NCBI GenBank assembly: GCA_014871385.1
Contig: CM026433.1
Location: 7,430,740 to 7,494,739 of the forward strand
Origin: Ceratodon purpureus
Taxonomy: Eukaryota; Streptophyta; Bryopsida; Pseudoditrichales; Ditrichaceae
Direction: 5' to 3'
DNA: 64,000 bases
A program made the translations under genes and the position numbers. Shown one piece after another: positions 51,431-63,579 of the stretch. The notes under the pieces were generated by a model. It was given only the letters and a program-made list of their open reading frames with translations. It ran no database searches and was not told the DNA's origin. Every line of letters starts with the position of its first letter. The first letter of the stretch is position 1.

Positions 51431-53898
51431 TTAGGTAGTAAGCAGTATCTTGCCGAAGTGCGTGCTGGACTCCAGAATTTCGTGAGCCTTTGAAGCTTCT
51501 GCTAGAGGAAGGACGGTATCGATCATCACCTTGACATTGCCCGCCTCAATCTCAGGCCATACTTTCTCCAATACGTCCTGCACAATCTCGCCCTTTTTCT
51601 CCACTGACCTCACCCGCAACCCCGCTCCTGTGGATCAACAAGCCCCAACATGTTTCAGATATTGCAATTTGTGAGCGACATGACTATTTTGTTTGCAGAA
51701 TACTAGATATAACTTGGTTCGTACCCACAAAGAAACTCTACATCCAACCAGGGTTTAAATGTCTAGCTTCTGATTCACCAACTCAGAATCATTGAAGTGG
51801 GTACTAATGCTAGCCTCGCACATCTTAACCCAGGAGACAATCCCATCACTACAGATAGAAAACTACATTACGAGCGGCCTCAAGAAATATTTGTTCACGA
51901 CAAGGACTACCGCATTGGGGTCTGAGAATGTACCTGTAACAGTCAATCGTTTGAACAATATGGTATTCAAAGTAAGCTCTCCTTTTATTCCTCCTTGCAA
52001 ACCGATGATGAACAGGCGACCATCAAATGCCAAACAATCGACGTTCTTGCTCAGATAAGCTCCTCCCACACAATCCAGAATGACATCCACACCTGCATTC
52101 ATTGCCACCAAAGTATTTGAAATCCTTCATTCATTCACATAATTCAAACTCGTATGACGATGCAGACTGCAGATCAACTGCAAGCGACAATATCTTTCTT
52201 CCTCACAAGACTTAGAGCATCCATGTAAGACTGGACTTGCACCTCATGCAATCTTGCAGTTGATAGGAGTTCAATTCTAAGCTGCAGCACGAGGTCCTGA
52301 TTCCAAACTACACACAAATGAAGACATACATTAGAGAAGTCTCACCTTTACCACCGGTTGCGCTTTTAGTCTTTTCCACAAAATCCTCTGACTTATAATT
52401 AATCCCAACATCAGCCCCAAGCTCCAGACATTTCTTCACCTTCTCGTCAGACCCTGCAAAACAATCACAGCATCAATACCGCATCAATCAAGGGACAAGG
52501 AAGCAATAAAATTTTGGTAACACTGCGTAACTTCAAGCATGGCAGAGGAGAGATCCTCACACAATTCTGCTTAAAGCTTACCCGCTGTTATGAGTACCCT
52601 CACTCCTTTAGCCTTGGCAATCTGTATCGCAAACGTGCCGATGCCGCTGCCGCCACCATGAATCTACACAATCAAACCAAAAGAAACTCCACTCTGAGTT
52701 TATCAATACCGCTATATCTTCTATTGAGACAATGTGACTATTTTAAGACATTCTTAGTCCTTTGTCATCTAAGAAATGTGAGTACATAATTCATTCAGCC
52801 TTTCTGCAGGCGGAAGATTCTCGGGCATTGCACATTCAGCTCGACTCGAGCTAAATGTGCAAGGTCAGCCTTTGACAGGCGCTGCCTTGCACATTTAGCT
52901 CGAGTCGAGCTGAATGTGCAAACTTGCCTGCTCTCCCAGAGTCCTTCCCAATCATCTCCTTTCTGAAACATACCGAAACCCTCGAGCTAAAACTTTAATC
53001 ATCCGCAATGTAGTTTAGGGTCTATTAAAAAATTACCAACAACGTCTCTCCCTTTGTCAAGTGAGACGTCATAAAGATTGTCGACCACACAGTACACGCA
53101 ACCTCAGGAATTCCTCCAGCATCTCGCAGACTGACCCCTTTGGGAATTGGAAGCACCTGCACCGCTGGCACATTAACCTTCTCCGCATACCCACCCCCAC
53201 TCAACAAGGCACATACCTGCACATCAATCACACAAGTAACGATCAACTCTAGGCTCTAACTCCTCATCTTCCACATCCAACACACAATCCTCACAATTAA
53301 CCCACATACATACCCATCAACACAACCCATTAAACCACACACTAACCAACACTTTAGGGTTTAAATTCTCATCTCCCACATACAAAACATGCACTGCATA
53401 ATTCACCAACATACACACATATCCACCAAACCCATGTACAACCACAAGAAGGGTCAGGAGATGAATCCAACCAACCTCATCTCCAACTCTCCACTAATCC
53501 ATAACCCACACAAGAACCAACACTCTAGGGTTTAACTTCTCATATCCCACATACAAAACATGCACTGCATAATTCACCAACATACACACACATCCACCAA
53601 ACCCATGTACAACCACAAGAAGGGTCAGGACATAAATCCAACCAACCTCATCTCCAACTTTCCACTTGGTGACGCCATGCCCCACAGAATCGATAACCCC
53701 GGAACACTCCAACCCCGGGATCGGTGAAGCTCCAGGAGGTGGGTTGTACTTCCCCTCCCGCTGCATGGTGTCAGCTCTGTTCACAGCAGTGGCCACCACC
53801 TTGATCACGACCTCGCCATCTCCAGCTACCGGATCCTCAAACTCGTGCAGCTTCAGCACCTCCGGCCCTCCGGCGCCATCGATCTGGATCCCCTTCAT
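51431..53898 (-). CDS. PIG3-type NAD(P)H:quinone oxidoreductase (MDR family)
   Basis: Six exons (53,898-53,647; 53,216-53,037; 52,663-52,582; 52,453-52,346; 52,092-51,934; 51,627-51,431) join in frame to 325 residues, the usual length of the family. These zinc-free medium-chain reductases transfer electrons from NADPH to quinones or enones. The GroES-like half starts [15 protein letters not shown] and has [11 protein letters not shown] and P-G-L-E-C-S-G-V-I. The Rossmann fold is marked by [17 protein letters not shown], the region [10 protein letters not shown] by the expected substrate-domain return. The C-terminal [17 protein letters not shown] is a family signature. The start at 53,898 gives the family N-terminus. 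Intron 2 carries a perfect hairpin (52,828-52,921). No signal or transit peptide is evident. Confidence 0.9.
52828..52921. repeat. Perfect 37-bp inverted repeat with 20-nt loop
   Basis: Arms 52,828-52,864 and 52,885-52,921 are exact reverse complements. Each arm begins TTGCACATTCAGCTCGACTC in its own 5' sense. The loop is TCAGCCTTTGACAGGCGCTG. It lies in intron 2 of the oxidoreductase gene and would fold into a long hairpin when transcribed. Confidence 0.93.
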
Positions 53899-55287
53899 GG
53901 TGAACAAAATCTATGCCCAGATTGTGTCTTGTCTAGAAAATTGGCAGCATTAGCTCTGCAGCTGAGAGTGCAATTGTTGCTGATTGTGAGCAGATTTGGA
54001 GAATGGATTGTGGTTTTCTAGGAGAAGGATTTGTGGTTTGCATCAGGTGGGCGAGGTTGATCACAAGCTGCATGAGAGTTTGGTTTTTGCACTTCTGGAT
54101 TGATGTTGTTGGTGATACTGGTATGATACTTGTTTGATGCTCAGGTGCTTTTGTTGTGAAATGAAGTGCTTTCTGATGTTGGGTAATTGTGGATTTGAGA
54201 AAGAGAGTAACTTTGGTCTCTTGAGGATACCGGCGTGAATAAAGTGTATGTTTGAAGATTTTAGGTGTTTGCAAAATATCGTTGTTTTTTTCACACTAAG
54301 CAATCCTAAGGCGAGGGGGCTTGTTTAAGGGTATCAAAATCTAGGATCAGTGCAAGCGTTCTTGAGTAGTTCAATAGTTTGAAAATTCTGTTTCCAACGT
54401 CTGTGGTAGGGTTGCTTTTGAATGAAAATGGTGCTATCCAAGAATAGACTTGTCGTAGATGATATCATCTTTCTTTGTTATTCCATGTAATTCTAGAAAT
54501 TTCACTCTTAAGCTAGTATATCAGGGTAAATCTCTCTTGATATATGTAAATATCCTTTCTTGCGATGTACGGAAAGCAGCCTAGTGCACTTAGGACTTAT
54601 TTCTCAAGAAAGGCTGAACATGTGACCCAATTGTTATGCCCTAATAACCTCCATTTAATGCGGATTACAAAGTCTACACTATAGATCATGCATTAATGAC
54701 TTCGGTAATTGAAGACCAAATTTGTTATATTGAGATCTTTCGCAATCTCATTTTTATCCTTGACTTGAGGATGAACCGCTTCATCTCTTTAGTAGTAATT
54801 TTCTATCAATAGATTATAATACAAATTTTTAAGTTTTTATTATAGGATCACTATTTGAATATTATCTATTTTTTATGTTATTTAGTTATTTTTTAAGTGA
54901 ATTTTTCAATAATAAGCATTCTATCTCAAAATCAACAATAAATCTCAATATAAAGAATATGGTCATATTGGGATATCACCAAGAGTAGTAATCAACGTGC
55001 ACCAGGCCTTTCCATTATTGGAAATATGTATTTTATTTTACGGCTTAAATAAAACACGTCATAATTCAAGCTCACGACTATGATGTAGAATTCTCGATTC
55101 GTCTTCCTAAACGCATATTTTGCAGACAGATCTCTTCTCTTTGATTAAATGGTTGAGCTTAAACAAATATAATGTTGTTTTCTATTTCTACTTGGATGAT
55201 AATTATGTATTACTTTATGTATGACCTTTATACATTGGATTTATGCATTAAATTTATGTACTATGTTTGTTTAAGATTAATTATGAA

Positions 55288-55335
<48 letters not shown>

Positions 55336-55496
55336 ATTTTTATTTTATTTTATTTTTATTAATGAATTTGAAATACACATATATGTGCTACTATTTTACA
55401 ACAGGGTTTCAACTCTCTATGAAGAGTCACACTCCCTTAACTAGTGTACTATCAGAGTATTTATACGTCTAATACTCCCACTAGTATACTAGTTAA
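53899..55496. other. No gene seen; (AT)n tract at about 55,291-55,331
   Basis: The first 100-200 bp are the probable 5' UTR and promoter of the oxidoreductase gene. The rest is AT-rich with a dinucleotide (AT)n microsatellite. Confidence 0.5.
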
Positions 55497-56345
55497 CCCC
55501 TAAAGTTCTGAGGGTATTTTTCATCAAAACTGCCTCAAAACAGCCCCTCTTCAAAGCAAGGTGGATTTTGCAAACTTGGGGTCTTTTTTAGTACGTCTAA
55601 CCGTAAGATCTTGTAGATTACTTTTACGTTTACATGCCTACCAAATCTCACACACTCATTCCTCACAAATTGCAAGATCATAACGTTCAAAGTAGAAAAC
55701 CAAGTTTTTTTTCCCTGCAAAAAAAGGGGACAGCAGAGTTTTGAAGGCCCAAAAAACCATTTTTTGAAGTAGATATGGAATGAGTCTCTACATGTAATTG
55801 TTCCTAAGTGAGTTGGGTACATGTCAAAAAAATACCATTAAAAAAAAAGTGTGGAAGGTTTCCAAAAAAATCATTTTCCGCTAGGGGATAAGCTGAAATT
55901 CACATACAAAGGCTGTTTTTTGACAATAAAATAGCATAAGAAACATTCTTGGATTGAAAATCCGAACGGTGGAAACATGCAATACTGCCTTATCTATAAA
56001 CTGGAATTTTTATTTTTGAGAATTATTAAAATCTCAATTTTTGGTGGAATTTCAAAGTTTCATCTTTGGGCAGATTTTCGCAGATTTTCGCAATTTTGGG
56101 CAGAATTTGCTGCATTCACAGTGGCTTAGAAAATTTCAGCAGCTGCCCAACGAGCAGCTTTTGACACTTAAACCTTCGTAACTTTTGATCCCGATGTCGG
56201 AATTGAAAAAAAAAAAGACCCAGACGTAGCTCTCGTTATGGTCTACCTTCAATAAAAACTTCATAAAATCAAAATTAAAATTGCAACCGTAGGTACATGC
56301 CCAAGTTTCAAAAACGCCCATTCTAGGACAATTGTCCTTTAGGGG
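55497..56345. mobile_element. TTAA-flanked piggyBac-like non-autonomous element (copy 2)
   Basis: TTAA at 55,493-55,496 and 56,346-56,349; ends CCCCTAAAG in both directions. It is homologous throughout to 19,338-20,153 but inverted. Next to its right end is a short palindrome, AGGACAATTGTCCT. No coding frame. Confidence 0.78.
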
Positions 56346-56349
56346 TTAA

Positions 56350-57631
56350 CGCTTCATTTTTTTGGAGTGTCGTTGCATTATAGTCTTGTGGTTGCGCGAC
56401 ACCTTTGTTCTTGTCCCTCCTTGCAGCTCCCATTCCTTTGAGCTAACTTATGGTTGGAGAAACAGATGAGAGTTTCCGAAGGCTAGAGCAGAGGCTGAGG
56501 CAGAAAGTGTTATGCTCAATAGTTGATGTGCTGGTGTTTGTTGTGTGTGCATACTCATTGAACTTTAAACCACAGCATTTGGACATGAAAGAAAACAGCA
56601 TTAACCCTTTGGAGCCCAATGAACCATAATGTGGTTGCGAAACTCAAATGGAGATGAATATCTTGAAATCCCAAATGAATTTGCTCTTGATTATACATGT
56701 TCAGATTTACGTTCTTCTTAGAGGCTCATAATGCAACAATCAGATCTCAATTCGGAGTAGTATAGAGGGTCTCAAATCGATAAGAATACATCACTGTAGC
56801 AATATACACAGCAACCAAAAGAAAGGCAGAATTGAAGAGAATTCGAAGATGAGAGTACAAAAGATAATGGTCTTGGTGGGTTGAACTTTGGTCATGAAGA
56901 AAGTTTTAGTCCATGAGTGGTTGTTTCCGTTGACATTATAAATATAGATGGATGATTCTCTGGAAAAAGAAGTGATGTGTCATTGGAGTAAGGCTAAAGA
57001 TGATTGCCATAACGATACACGTCCTTGTCGATACGGTATTACAATAATATTGTACATATAGTGTATTTAGAGGAAAATACAGTAGATTTGAGGTATTTTT
57101 TTACTTTTTTTTCTTTTATGCCTCCATTCTAGCATTTCAACTGTTGTGGATTGCATTACATTTTAGTGATGTCAATGAGGCATAGTGTACAAAAAGCACC
57201 CTAATCCGTATACTATTTTCATGCCTAAACCTTAGAAATTCTCTAAATCTTTTACAAATTTAGCACATTTATATTTTTTATTTATCCTGGAGATGTTAAC
57301 ATTGGGCATAGCTGAATTGATCTTTTACTAAATTTAGAAATTTATTCCGAGATTTATGGGGTTCCAAACTTACACCCCTAAAAAAAATACACAAAATTGC
57401 AATCTTACTGTCCTATATATACGGAGTATATACTTCAACATCTCACGGTTGGATTAGGTCCGTGTTTTGCCCATAGTATTCTACTACCCTTAGCTACAGT
57501 ACTATATGGTTAGATATACAGTAGTTCAAATCTAATTTTGTATATTCCAATAATAGCGCAGAAAATAAGAAAAAATAGAGTTGCTGGAAAAAAACCCTGA
57601 GCTCCAAAGGGGTAAGGCAAGTAGAGTTACT
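56350..57631. other. No gene seen
   Basis: Mixed AT-rich DNA. No frame or repeat of note. The right end could include decayed copia 3' sequence. Confidence 0.45.
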
Positions 57632-58850
57632 TTAACTTTGCTTGAGTTCATTCCTTGTATTGTCTGTTGTGATCTTGCCTGGTTGTTTTGGCTTGATAAG
57701 TCTTGCAATGTCACTCCTTTGTGTACAATAAAGGTAATTTCTCCCAATCAAAGATTGCTCAAGACATAGAAAACTACCAGTGAAGTTGAAAGGTCTAAAA
57801 ACCAAAGGTGCTTGTTTTTTAGAACTTTTTTGTGTAGTAGGAATTAAACACATGCCATGTTTATTCATACAATAAAGATGCTTATCTTGTGGTAATGCCT
57901 TGGTGAGAATATCAGCTACCATTTCCGCCTTAGATATAAATTGAAGTTTAATTTCTTTGATTAAGACTTTTGCACGTGTAAAATGATATTGAATATCAAT
58001 ATGCTTAGAACGTGAATGATACTTTGGGTTTGCTCTTAAATCAAGAGTGCTTTGACTATCTAAATAAATAGGTGTAGGATCAAATTGGGGAAACCCAAGT
58101 TCTTGTAGTAATTTTCTTAACGAAATGGCTTCAATTGTAGCTTTAGCTAATGCTATATATTTTGATTTTGTGGAAGAAAGAACAATAGATTGTTGTTTCT
58201 TGCTGCCCCAAGTGATGACACCGTTGGCTAAAAGAAAAAAAATAACTAGAGGTATATCTTCTAGTGTCTTTGGAGCCACATCAATCAGCATCAATATATC
58301 GATGAAGAATGGGCCTTTGTGAAGAAAGTTTGTAGCATATTTTATAAGGTAAGGTGCCTTTCACATATCTCAAAGTTCTTTTAAGAGTTTGAATATGGGT
58401 TTCGATTGGTATACTTGGATATTGTGCTAAACTACTAATTGTATAAGCGCGGTCTAATCGAGTATTGACAATAGCATGCATTAGATTGCCAACTATTTGA
58501 CAATAAAGGTGTTGATCTTCTCGAAATAAAAAAGAATCTTCTTTTCTTAATTGAATCCTTGATTCCATTGAGGTGCTAACAGAGTTGCAATCTAACAGAT
58601 TGTACTATGTGAGTTTGGAAATAAGGTATTTTTGCTGATGAATAAAAGTCCAACCTTCAGATTTATTTATGATGATTGCATTGCCAAGGATGAAGTGTAA
58701 TTGACCTTCATTTGATATATCAAATTCTTGTTGTAGTAGAGTTTTGATGTTGAGAATGAAAGTGAGTTGATTAATCACTAATATACAATCATCAATATAA
58801 GCTGTAAGTATGATTGTCAACTTTTTGTTGGATGTATATACTAGCATCAA
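57632..58850 (-). pseudogene. Ty1/copia reverse transcriptase-RNase H remnant
   Basis: Three minus-strand frames follow one another with frameshifts. The first (58,850-58,605) has L-T-A-Y-I-D-D-C-I-L, the copia Y-V-D-D-type catalytic box. The second (58,568-58,281) has G-N-L-M-H-A-I-V-N-T-R-L-D and the L-R-Y-V-K-G-T block. The third (58,294-57,632) is the RNase H: W-G-S-K-K-Q-Q-S-I-V-L-S-S-T-K-S-K-Y-I-A-L, L-D-S-Q-S-T-L-D-L, and the H-I-D-I-Q-Y-H-F-T-R and D-I-L-T-K-A-L-P motifs. Gag, protease and integrase are missing, so it is a 3' fragment. I could not place the long terminal repeats. Confidence 0.88.
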
Positions 58851-59504
58851 ATTCTAATCTTTGGAATTTGTGGAAAATAAGGTATTAAACCATATTTGTT
58901 ATTTTGGAAAAATTCCATGATTTTAATCTAGTGTGCATTTAACTCAACCCAACCTAAACCTTCATTATTCATACATTTTAGAGTGTGGAGCTACTTTTTA
59001 ATTTTAGGCCTTATTTCTTAGAGAATTATAAAATAGATCATTAATAACCTTAAAAATTAGAAACTAAGTACTTAAAATAGATTATAATCCTTAAAATGTG
59101 AAAAGAACTTAAAGAAAGCTTAGTTTACATTAAGAATATAAATTAGCTTAAGAATGAAACATAAGTAAACATGTTAAGGTGTGAATCCTTTAAGGGATAC
59201 GACTTTAGAAAGAGTCGCAACCTAGGGAGAGGTGCAAACTTAAGGATGCACCCCTTATTAAAGGGTGTTCAATTAAGACCTTAATTGTGTTAAGTGTTAT
59301 TTGAAAGTGAGATTGCAAATAGAGAAATAGTTATAAGTACTTGATCATTAAGTGTGAGTGAATAGGTACTTAGATCTTGAGTGAATAAGTACTTAGATCT
59401 TGAGTGAGTTAAGACTTTAAGAATAATTCAATGAGTTGACACATTGGTGATATAAAGAAGTTATGCATAAAAAAGGGTCATTGCATAATGCATTTTTAAT
59501 TTTA
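58851..59504. other. No gene seen
   Basis: AT-rich DNA with some internal repetition (the phrase AGGTACTTAGATCTTGAGTGA occurs nearly twice at 59,365-59,410). It may be decayed transposon sequence. Confidence 0.4.
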
Positions 59505-61700
59505 TTTTTTGAGGCAAATGAACTAACTTTATTGCAGAAAGAAACGTACAACCATCATCGGATTTTCATCTAGGGCGGAAAGTAACCAGAACTTGAGAAA
59601 ACTAGTTAGAGCCAATTGGAGATAACTCCACCTAGAGGTATTAGTGTCCATCTAATAGTAAGATCTATCCGACATCCCAACATGTTTCTAATCAACCATC
59701 TAGAGTCAAAAGCTTTCGATAAGTCTTGGATGATCTTCAGCTTCTGCCCTTGGGATGGCTTTGAGAGTCTTCTTCCAAGCTATACGCCCATAGTCAAGAA
59801 GAGAGTCCCAGATAAACTATCTGATTTGTAGGGTAGGCTAACACTCATTCTCAAAGATTTTACTATTCCTACTTCTCTATATACACCAGAGAGCTATCGC
59901 CCTAAGAAGAGACCAGATTTTAACTAGACCATGTTTCCTAGGTCTAACTGTTTTACTAAGCACACATTGTCAAAAAGAGAACTTTTGTGGGGGTGACAAG
60001 TTGTATCTGCATCTCTGCAAAATATGCATGAGATGGAAGCAGTAGTTCCATACCTCTTTTGCATTTTTACTGGCCTGCTAGGACAAATCATGCAAGATTG
60101 ATCTATCATGGCAGGGTTGAATTTACCTCTCCACAAATTTGTAGCCACTGCTTGGTGCCAGATGGACCACATAAAGGCAGTCTCCTTCTTGGATCTTCCA
60201 CCCTTCCATACTACTTTTCAATTGGGGTGAATCTAACTTGGACATCTCCTTTCCACTTCACTTGGACTGGTTTGCTAAGAGAGGATCTATCTGTTAGTAA
60301 GTGTCTACATCTCCTTGAATAATACATTATGAAGGGAGTATCACATGCCCATTTCCACAAGGCAGGGTCAATGCCTAGTAACTTTTATGGTCTACCAAAA
60401 TAGACATAATATTCCTCTTTAGATGCCTTACGTTCGTCTATCTGTTCTACTCGAACATGGTGGAAGGGTCCCTGCCATTGTGCTAATCTTACTAAAGAGG
60501 AGTATTGCTCTCGTTTGAACAATAAGCGTGATCTAGTGCCTACTGCATAAATAGGTGTGAAAACAGTGGGGTCTCTAAGGCATGGGATGTTGGTAAGGGA
60601 ACTTGGGTTCCAAATTGTGGACGTCCTTAAGATAAAAAGTGGGGTCCTGACTAAATTCACTGTCAAAAGCTCCCACCGAAGCCCCTACTCTTAATTCAGT
60701 CTCTGATGAACGAAGAACATGGCCTAATGAAGATTTTGTTTCACTTACTAAGTTAGAGAGACAAGTTACTTCTTTAGGATTGAGATTGAACTCCCTCCTG
60801 AGCTTTTAAGGTTATTTGGGGCGACTTTGGGCATTATCCCATATGTCCTTCACTTGCTTCAATCCTTTGCTGTACAATTTGCTAGCTTGGACCTTGGATA
60901 TGCTTAGTTGAACAGCTTTGTATCTAGTATCCCACCACATAGACATATTCAGAGCCTCAATTGGATGAGTATGGGGGGGCTAGTGTTCAGTCTTTTGTTT
61001 AGCTTCGTCCAAGCTACGTGAATTTTTCCTTTGTATCTAGTATCCCACCACATAGACATATTCAGAGCCTCAATTGGATGAGTAGAGGGGGGCTAGTGTT
61101 CAGTCTTTTGTTTAGCTTCGTCCAAGCTACGTGAATTTTTCCCCAAGCCTTGGAGCCTGGGACGGAAGTATGACCTTCACCTAATCCCCATTGGAGGTTA
61201 GTGGACCATTTACTTTCCTTACAAGGGCTGCAACTCCATAGCTTGGATCTCAGTATGATTTGGAGGTTAGATTCACCTGGTCCATAAGCATTGATGATCC
61301 ACTTGCATAGAAGGGTAGTTGTAGCTTCTTGAGGATCAAGTAAGCTAAGGCCTCTTGCCTTCCTCTTTACACAGCAATCACTCCAGCTCACTCTTGCTCT
61401 TGATGCATACTCCATACCAGACCAAAGGTAGTTCCTGAGTAATCCCTTTATCTTGCCTAGAACTTTAACAGATCCATGCCAAATAGATGTGAAATACCAC
61501 AGAGACGATAGTAGGACTTGTTTGACTATCATGGCTCTCCCTGCCACTGAGAGTCTTTGGGATGTCCAATAGGCTAATTTTGAATTGATTCTATCTAGTA
61601 AGAATTTGTCTAAGCTCTCCATAGATGAATCAATTTCAAATGGGGTACCCAATACTATTTTAGCAAATCAAAGTCATTAGCCCATTGCAAACATATTAGT
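59505..61700 (-). pseudogene. 5'-truncated, decayed LINE related to the intact one
   Basis: It matches the C-terminal half of ORF2 of the LINE at 21.7-28.1 kb. The best frame (61,652-61,062) has R-L-S-V-A-G-R-A-M-I-V-K-Q-V-L-L-S-S-L-W, matching L-S-L-A-G-R-A-V-I-V-K-Q-V-L-L-S-S-L-W. Further frames at 60,666-60,385 and 60,172-59,924 (M-W-S-I-W-H-Q-A-V-A-T-N) match in order. Stops and frameshifts abound. The T-rich run at 59,505-59,520 is the old poly(A). The 5' break lies next to the duplicated PLATZ segment. Confidence 0.9.
60917..61142. repeat. 113-bp tandem duplication in the LINE remnant
   Basis: The unit starting TTTGTATCTAGTATCCC at 60,917 is repeated from 61,030, with only a few differences (TATGGGG versus AGAGGGG). 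This is a local duplication after insertion. Confidence 0.9.
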
Positions 61701-62970
61701 ATTTTGACATATTTCTATTCAAAAATTGCAATACCAAATTATAATAGTTAACTTTATTTTCTCTTATAGATGCATTATATTAGTTAAAGAATATGAAATA
61801 ATTTTATTTTATGAATAAAAAATCTTTTACGAAACATACAAAGAAATTCTTTAAACAAACTTGTTCAATGTTTATAATAATTACAGTTTTACAATCTTTA
61901 TTGAAACAGCCTTGGAGATCTCATTCATTTTACTTCTTACACTAATACATGTATGCCATAAAGGATTATTTTGTCAAAGCCTATAAATATAGAAGAACAT
62001 ATTATATTATAAAGAAGACTAATAACTTATTTCAGATATATTCTTCACTAGATGTTAAATACAATTCTCTATTTTAAAAATAAAACTATTTGTAATTTAA
62101 TGAGGCTACATGATATTTAAAATTATATATTCTGTCCTCAAATGAATAAATACTATTGTATATTTGACCTAACATATTTAGTAAAATTGTTACCAAATCA
62201 CAAAATATTAATGAGTTTTTCATTGTATGTGATCTGAATTTCAGAAAAATCTGGTCAATTTCTTTTTGCCATATATTACCCCAAAACCGTCAAATTTATT
62301 ATTAATGTGGGACATAACATAAATCATAACTAATTCCATAATTTTCAAGTAAAAAAATTTACATGAATTAAATTGGAAATCTCAATAATTTCTTTGAAAA
62401 TGTGAACAAAAATACAGTTTACCACAACAACCTCCAGTGACCAAAAACCTGCAAAATGCGAGAGACGCTGCCTCGGCAGGCAACAGGCTTTCACAACAAG
62501 CATGCATCGACCACCGAGACTCACAGCTTGCAATTGGCGGCACATTCAACCACCGAGACTCGCAGCCTCGGTTGGAAGCTTGCAGCTCTAGTATATGGCC
62601 TCACCTCTCACGCCATCATTTCTCTCTTGCTCTCGCCCTGAGGTTGTGCTGCACCTCTCTAGAGCTCGGACCTGCAGAACGATCATCCTCGCCTGGAGCT
62701 CCTGATCTGTTTCAGGTAATTCAGGTCTGGTAACCTTTTGTTGATGTTTCGACAATATGGTTGTATGGTTAGAGTCTTGGAGCTGCTAGTTGCATTACTG
62801 ATAGAGCTCATTACATTGCATAGTTTCTAGCTTGTACATACCGAATGAGTTGTGCATTGTGTCTTTATTTCCTAAGTTTTCTCGAAGAATCCTAACCCGA
62901 AACTGTACTGATCTAACGTGGTGTACTGGTGTGCCTCCTCTCAGGTGTGCTGCGGTCGGATATTGGTATC

Positions 62971-63579
62971 ATGGCGGGCAATGCAATTGGCGACTTTCTA
63001 AGTCTGTGGAGGACTCTGCTCGATGCCGAGTATTTCTTTATCACGGTAGACGGATGTCAAACCTGCTCGACTTCACAGGAGTGCGGGAAAGTTTTTTGTG
63101 TCGATTGCAGAGTGGGAGGAGTATGTGAGGAATCCTTTCTTCATGGTGGGACACACCCTGAGCACAGGGGTGTCCGCTTGTGGAAGGTCACGAGGAAATT
63201 ATCGATTGTCGTCGACGACATGAGGGGGCTCATGCCGGATGAACTGATCAACCGGATCCAGCTCTACTCCCAAAACCGCCGCAACAACTGCAAGTTGTTG
63301 AAGCCAGTGGTGGACGGCCAGGGCGCAGGTGGTAGCAGGCGAAGGATGTGCACTGGTTGCAACAATTCCATCTCGCCGTCGTCAATCCCGAACACTTCGC
63401 AGCATCCAGTGTGTTCGGTCCAGTGCCTGCTCGACCAGGCAGCAGCCGAAGCAGCAGCGCAAGCAGCAGCCGACGCAGCAAGGCAAGCAGCAGCGCACCA
63501 GCAACAACCGCGGCGGAGACGTCGCAAACGAAGTCCATCATCTGTTAAGAGATCGAAGCTCGGCAACGAATTCAGATAG
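62971..63579 (+). CDS. PLATZ-like zinc-dependent DNA-binding protein (copy 2)
   Basis: 202 residues from MAGNAIG, with a 5' UTR intron at 62,716-62,944 as in copy 1. The zinc ligands of copy 1 are kept (C-Q-T-C; C-G-K-V-F-C-V-D-C; G-V-C; H-P-E-H-R-G; C-T-G-C and C-S-V-Q-C), and so is the Q-L-Y-S-Q-N box. It is one residue shorter near the start (I-G-D-F instead of I-G-D-H-F, a 3-bp change) and ends at N-E-F-R. The alanine-rich run is longer (A-A-A-Q-A-A-A-D-A-A-R-Q-A-A-A). The many substitutions between the copies that keep the frame, the cysteines and the fold positions suggest that both were selected for some time after duplication. Confidence 0.8.
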   Translation: MAGNAIGDFLSLWRTLLDAEYFFITVDGCQTCSTSQECGKVFCVDCRVGGVCEESFLHGGTHPEHRGVRLWKVTRKLSIVVDDMRGLMPDELINRIQLYSQNRRNNCKLLKPVVDGQGAGGSRRRMCTGCNNSISPSSIPNTSQHPVCSVQCLLDQAAAEAAAQAAADAARQAAAHQQQPRRRRRKRSPSSVKRSKLGNEFR

